Below, in pieces: positions 63,283 through 64,000 of a stretch of DNA of 64,000 bases (position 1 is the stretch's first letter; each line of letters starts with the position of its first letter). The DNA is from Anaerolineales bacterium. Lineage in GTDB: Bacteria; Chloroflexota; Anaerolineae; Anaerolineales; Villigracilaceae. Both the position numbers and the translations under genes were made by a program. Under the pieces are notes generated by a model. The model had not been told where the DNA came from, ran no database searches, and saw nothing but the letters and a program-made list of their open reading frames with translations. Location: NCBI GenBank assembly GCA_030583885.1, contig CP129480.1:1-64000 (forward strand). The letters run 5' to 3'.

Positions 63283-63830
63283 GTTTCACCTTCGTTTACC
63301 CGCCGGTAACGCGAACCATCACTTTCCCGGGCCAGGAGGCCTGCATCCACCAGGTCACAGCGCAGACCGGCTGTGTCCTCATTGAAGCGCCGCAAAAGGG
63401 TGTTGACTTCCTTTTCCGTATAGCTTTTACCGAACTCAAAGAATGGAATCAGGTAGTCCAGAATCACGCGCAGTTTGGCGGGTTGAAGCGGCACTTGTTT
63501 GATGCTTCCGTCGGCGTTGAGGTGGGCCTTCAATACTTTTTTGGATTTTTGATCCAAATGGGCAGGGGGAACATAAGAAGGACGTACTTCCGCCAGTTTC
63601 TCCTTTGCAAGGACGGCAAGTTTGTCTTTGTTAAGGGTGTACACACCGTCCGTTTGGGTGATGGCTCCTACAAACTCAAGGAGACCCAAATGGGTCAGGG
63701 AGTCTTTTACCGAGAGTTGCAAACGCTCAGCGATCTCCTTGCGGCTGGCGGATGCCTGGGAGAGCAGGCCGATGATCCGCAGGCGCTGCGGGTCGGTCAC
63801 GGCTTTCACATAATCAAGCATCTCGTTCAT
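63279..63830 (-). CDS. ArsR-type HTH fused to DUF2087 (paralogue)
   Basis: 183 residues with the same order as the next gene: YVKAVTDPQRLRIIGLLSQA, RKEIAERLQLSVKDSLTHLG (winged helix), then LKAHLNADGSIKQVPLQPAK and LRVILDYLIPFFEFGKSYTE, KEVNTLLRRFNEDTAGLRCD (DUF2087). The His of the paralogue's YHEDTA motif is Asn here (FNEDTA), so the two copies may not work alike. It is the first gene of the operon; the region upstream (63831-63890) is AT-rich with TTAGATAACTATCGAATTAG and should hold the promoter. Confidence 0.83.
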   Translation of the reverse strand: MNEMLDYVKAVTDPQRLRIIGLLSQASASRKEIAERLQLSVKDSLTHLGLLEFVGAITQTDGVYTLNKDKLAVLAKEKLAEVRPSYVPPAHLDQKSKKVLKAHLNADGSIKQVPLQPAKLRVILDYLIPFFEFGKSYTEKEVNTLLRRFNEDTAGLRCDLVDAGLLARESDGSRYRRVNEGET

Positions 63831-64000
63831 AATTCACTTCCATAGATTTATTTAGATAACTATCGAATTAGATTTTAGAAGCGAATCCACACTTTGTCAA
63901 GGGAATCTTTGAGGCCAGAGACAGGGGCGGGCAGGGAATGAGGCGAAGCCTCCAAATATCGGCGGGGTTGTATGAGTTATAATTTCACTTCGAGAACGCA

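Overview
The window reads as a chromosomal stretch of a moderately GC-rich bacterium, most plausibly a Chloroflexota (Anaerolineae-like). This is an inference from the mix of gene families: an F420-type LLM oxidoreductase beside a deazaflavin nitroreductase-like protein, a GHMP-type mevalonate decarboxylase, Flp/TadE pilin genes, DUF3105/DUF305 proteins and tandem ArsR-DUF2087 regulators. No single marker settles it. No rRNA, CRISPR array or recognisable transposase was seen.

Layout. 1-7600: mostly minus-strand redox and detoxification genes (luciferase-domain protein, DoxX, a DsbA/FrnE oxidoreductase with an in-frame UGA, nitroreductase-like protein, broken dienelactone hydrolase, thioredoxin-like protein, MFS exporter, LLM oxidoreductase, YHS and LUD proteins) behind a divergent TetR gene. 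7750-8446: gene debris, nested palindromes and a cluster of short repeats. 8447-12090: a Flp pilin/TadE-type operon (minus). 12225-39607: a large metal and redox island with three P1B ATPases, two ArsR regulators, a two-component system with Met-rich partners, lspA, membrane methyltransferases, SCO, PCuAC, cupredoxin, multicopper oxidase, ZIP, a DtxR/MntR regulator and two rhodaneses, one with an in-frame UGA. 39731-51323: a block that looks like an integrated element, with an LCP protein, a TadC-like protein, a DUF192 zinc-finger fusion, a DnaA-N-domain initiator-like protein, a duplicated RHH-like protein, ParA, several small proteins, helically phased TACGG arrays, a structured leader and a large serine recombinase whose 3' end runs into the next gene. 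51227-64000: core genes (mevalonate decarboxylase, site-2 protease, HEAT protein, tRNA-Lys, thioredoxin, infC-rpmI-rplT, macro domain, SpoU methyltransferase, DUF711, GNAT and two ArsR-DUF2087 regulators).

Main points. Two unrelated redox proteins, a FrnE-type DsbA at 950-1561 and a rhodanese at 35249-35719, each carry an in-frame TGA exactly where the family has a cysteine. Coding continues intact after it, and a small hairpin with a similar loop position follows each TGA. This suggests selenoproteins. infC appears to start at ATA. The 12.1-39.7 kb metal island separates a Flp/TadE operon from a TadC/LCP operon of the same orientation, as if it had been inserted. The partition-like block carries two copies of a four-site TACGG array, each followed by a terminator-like hairpin and then a small gene.
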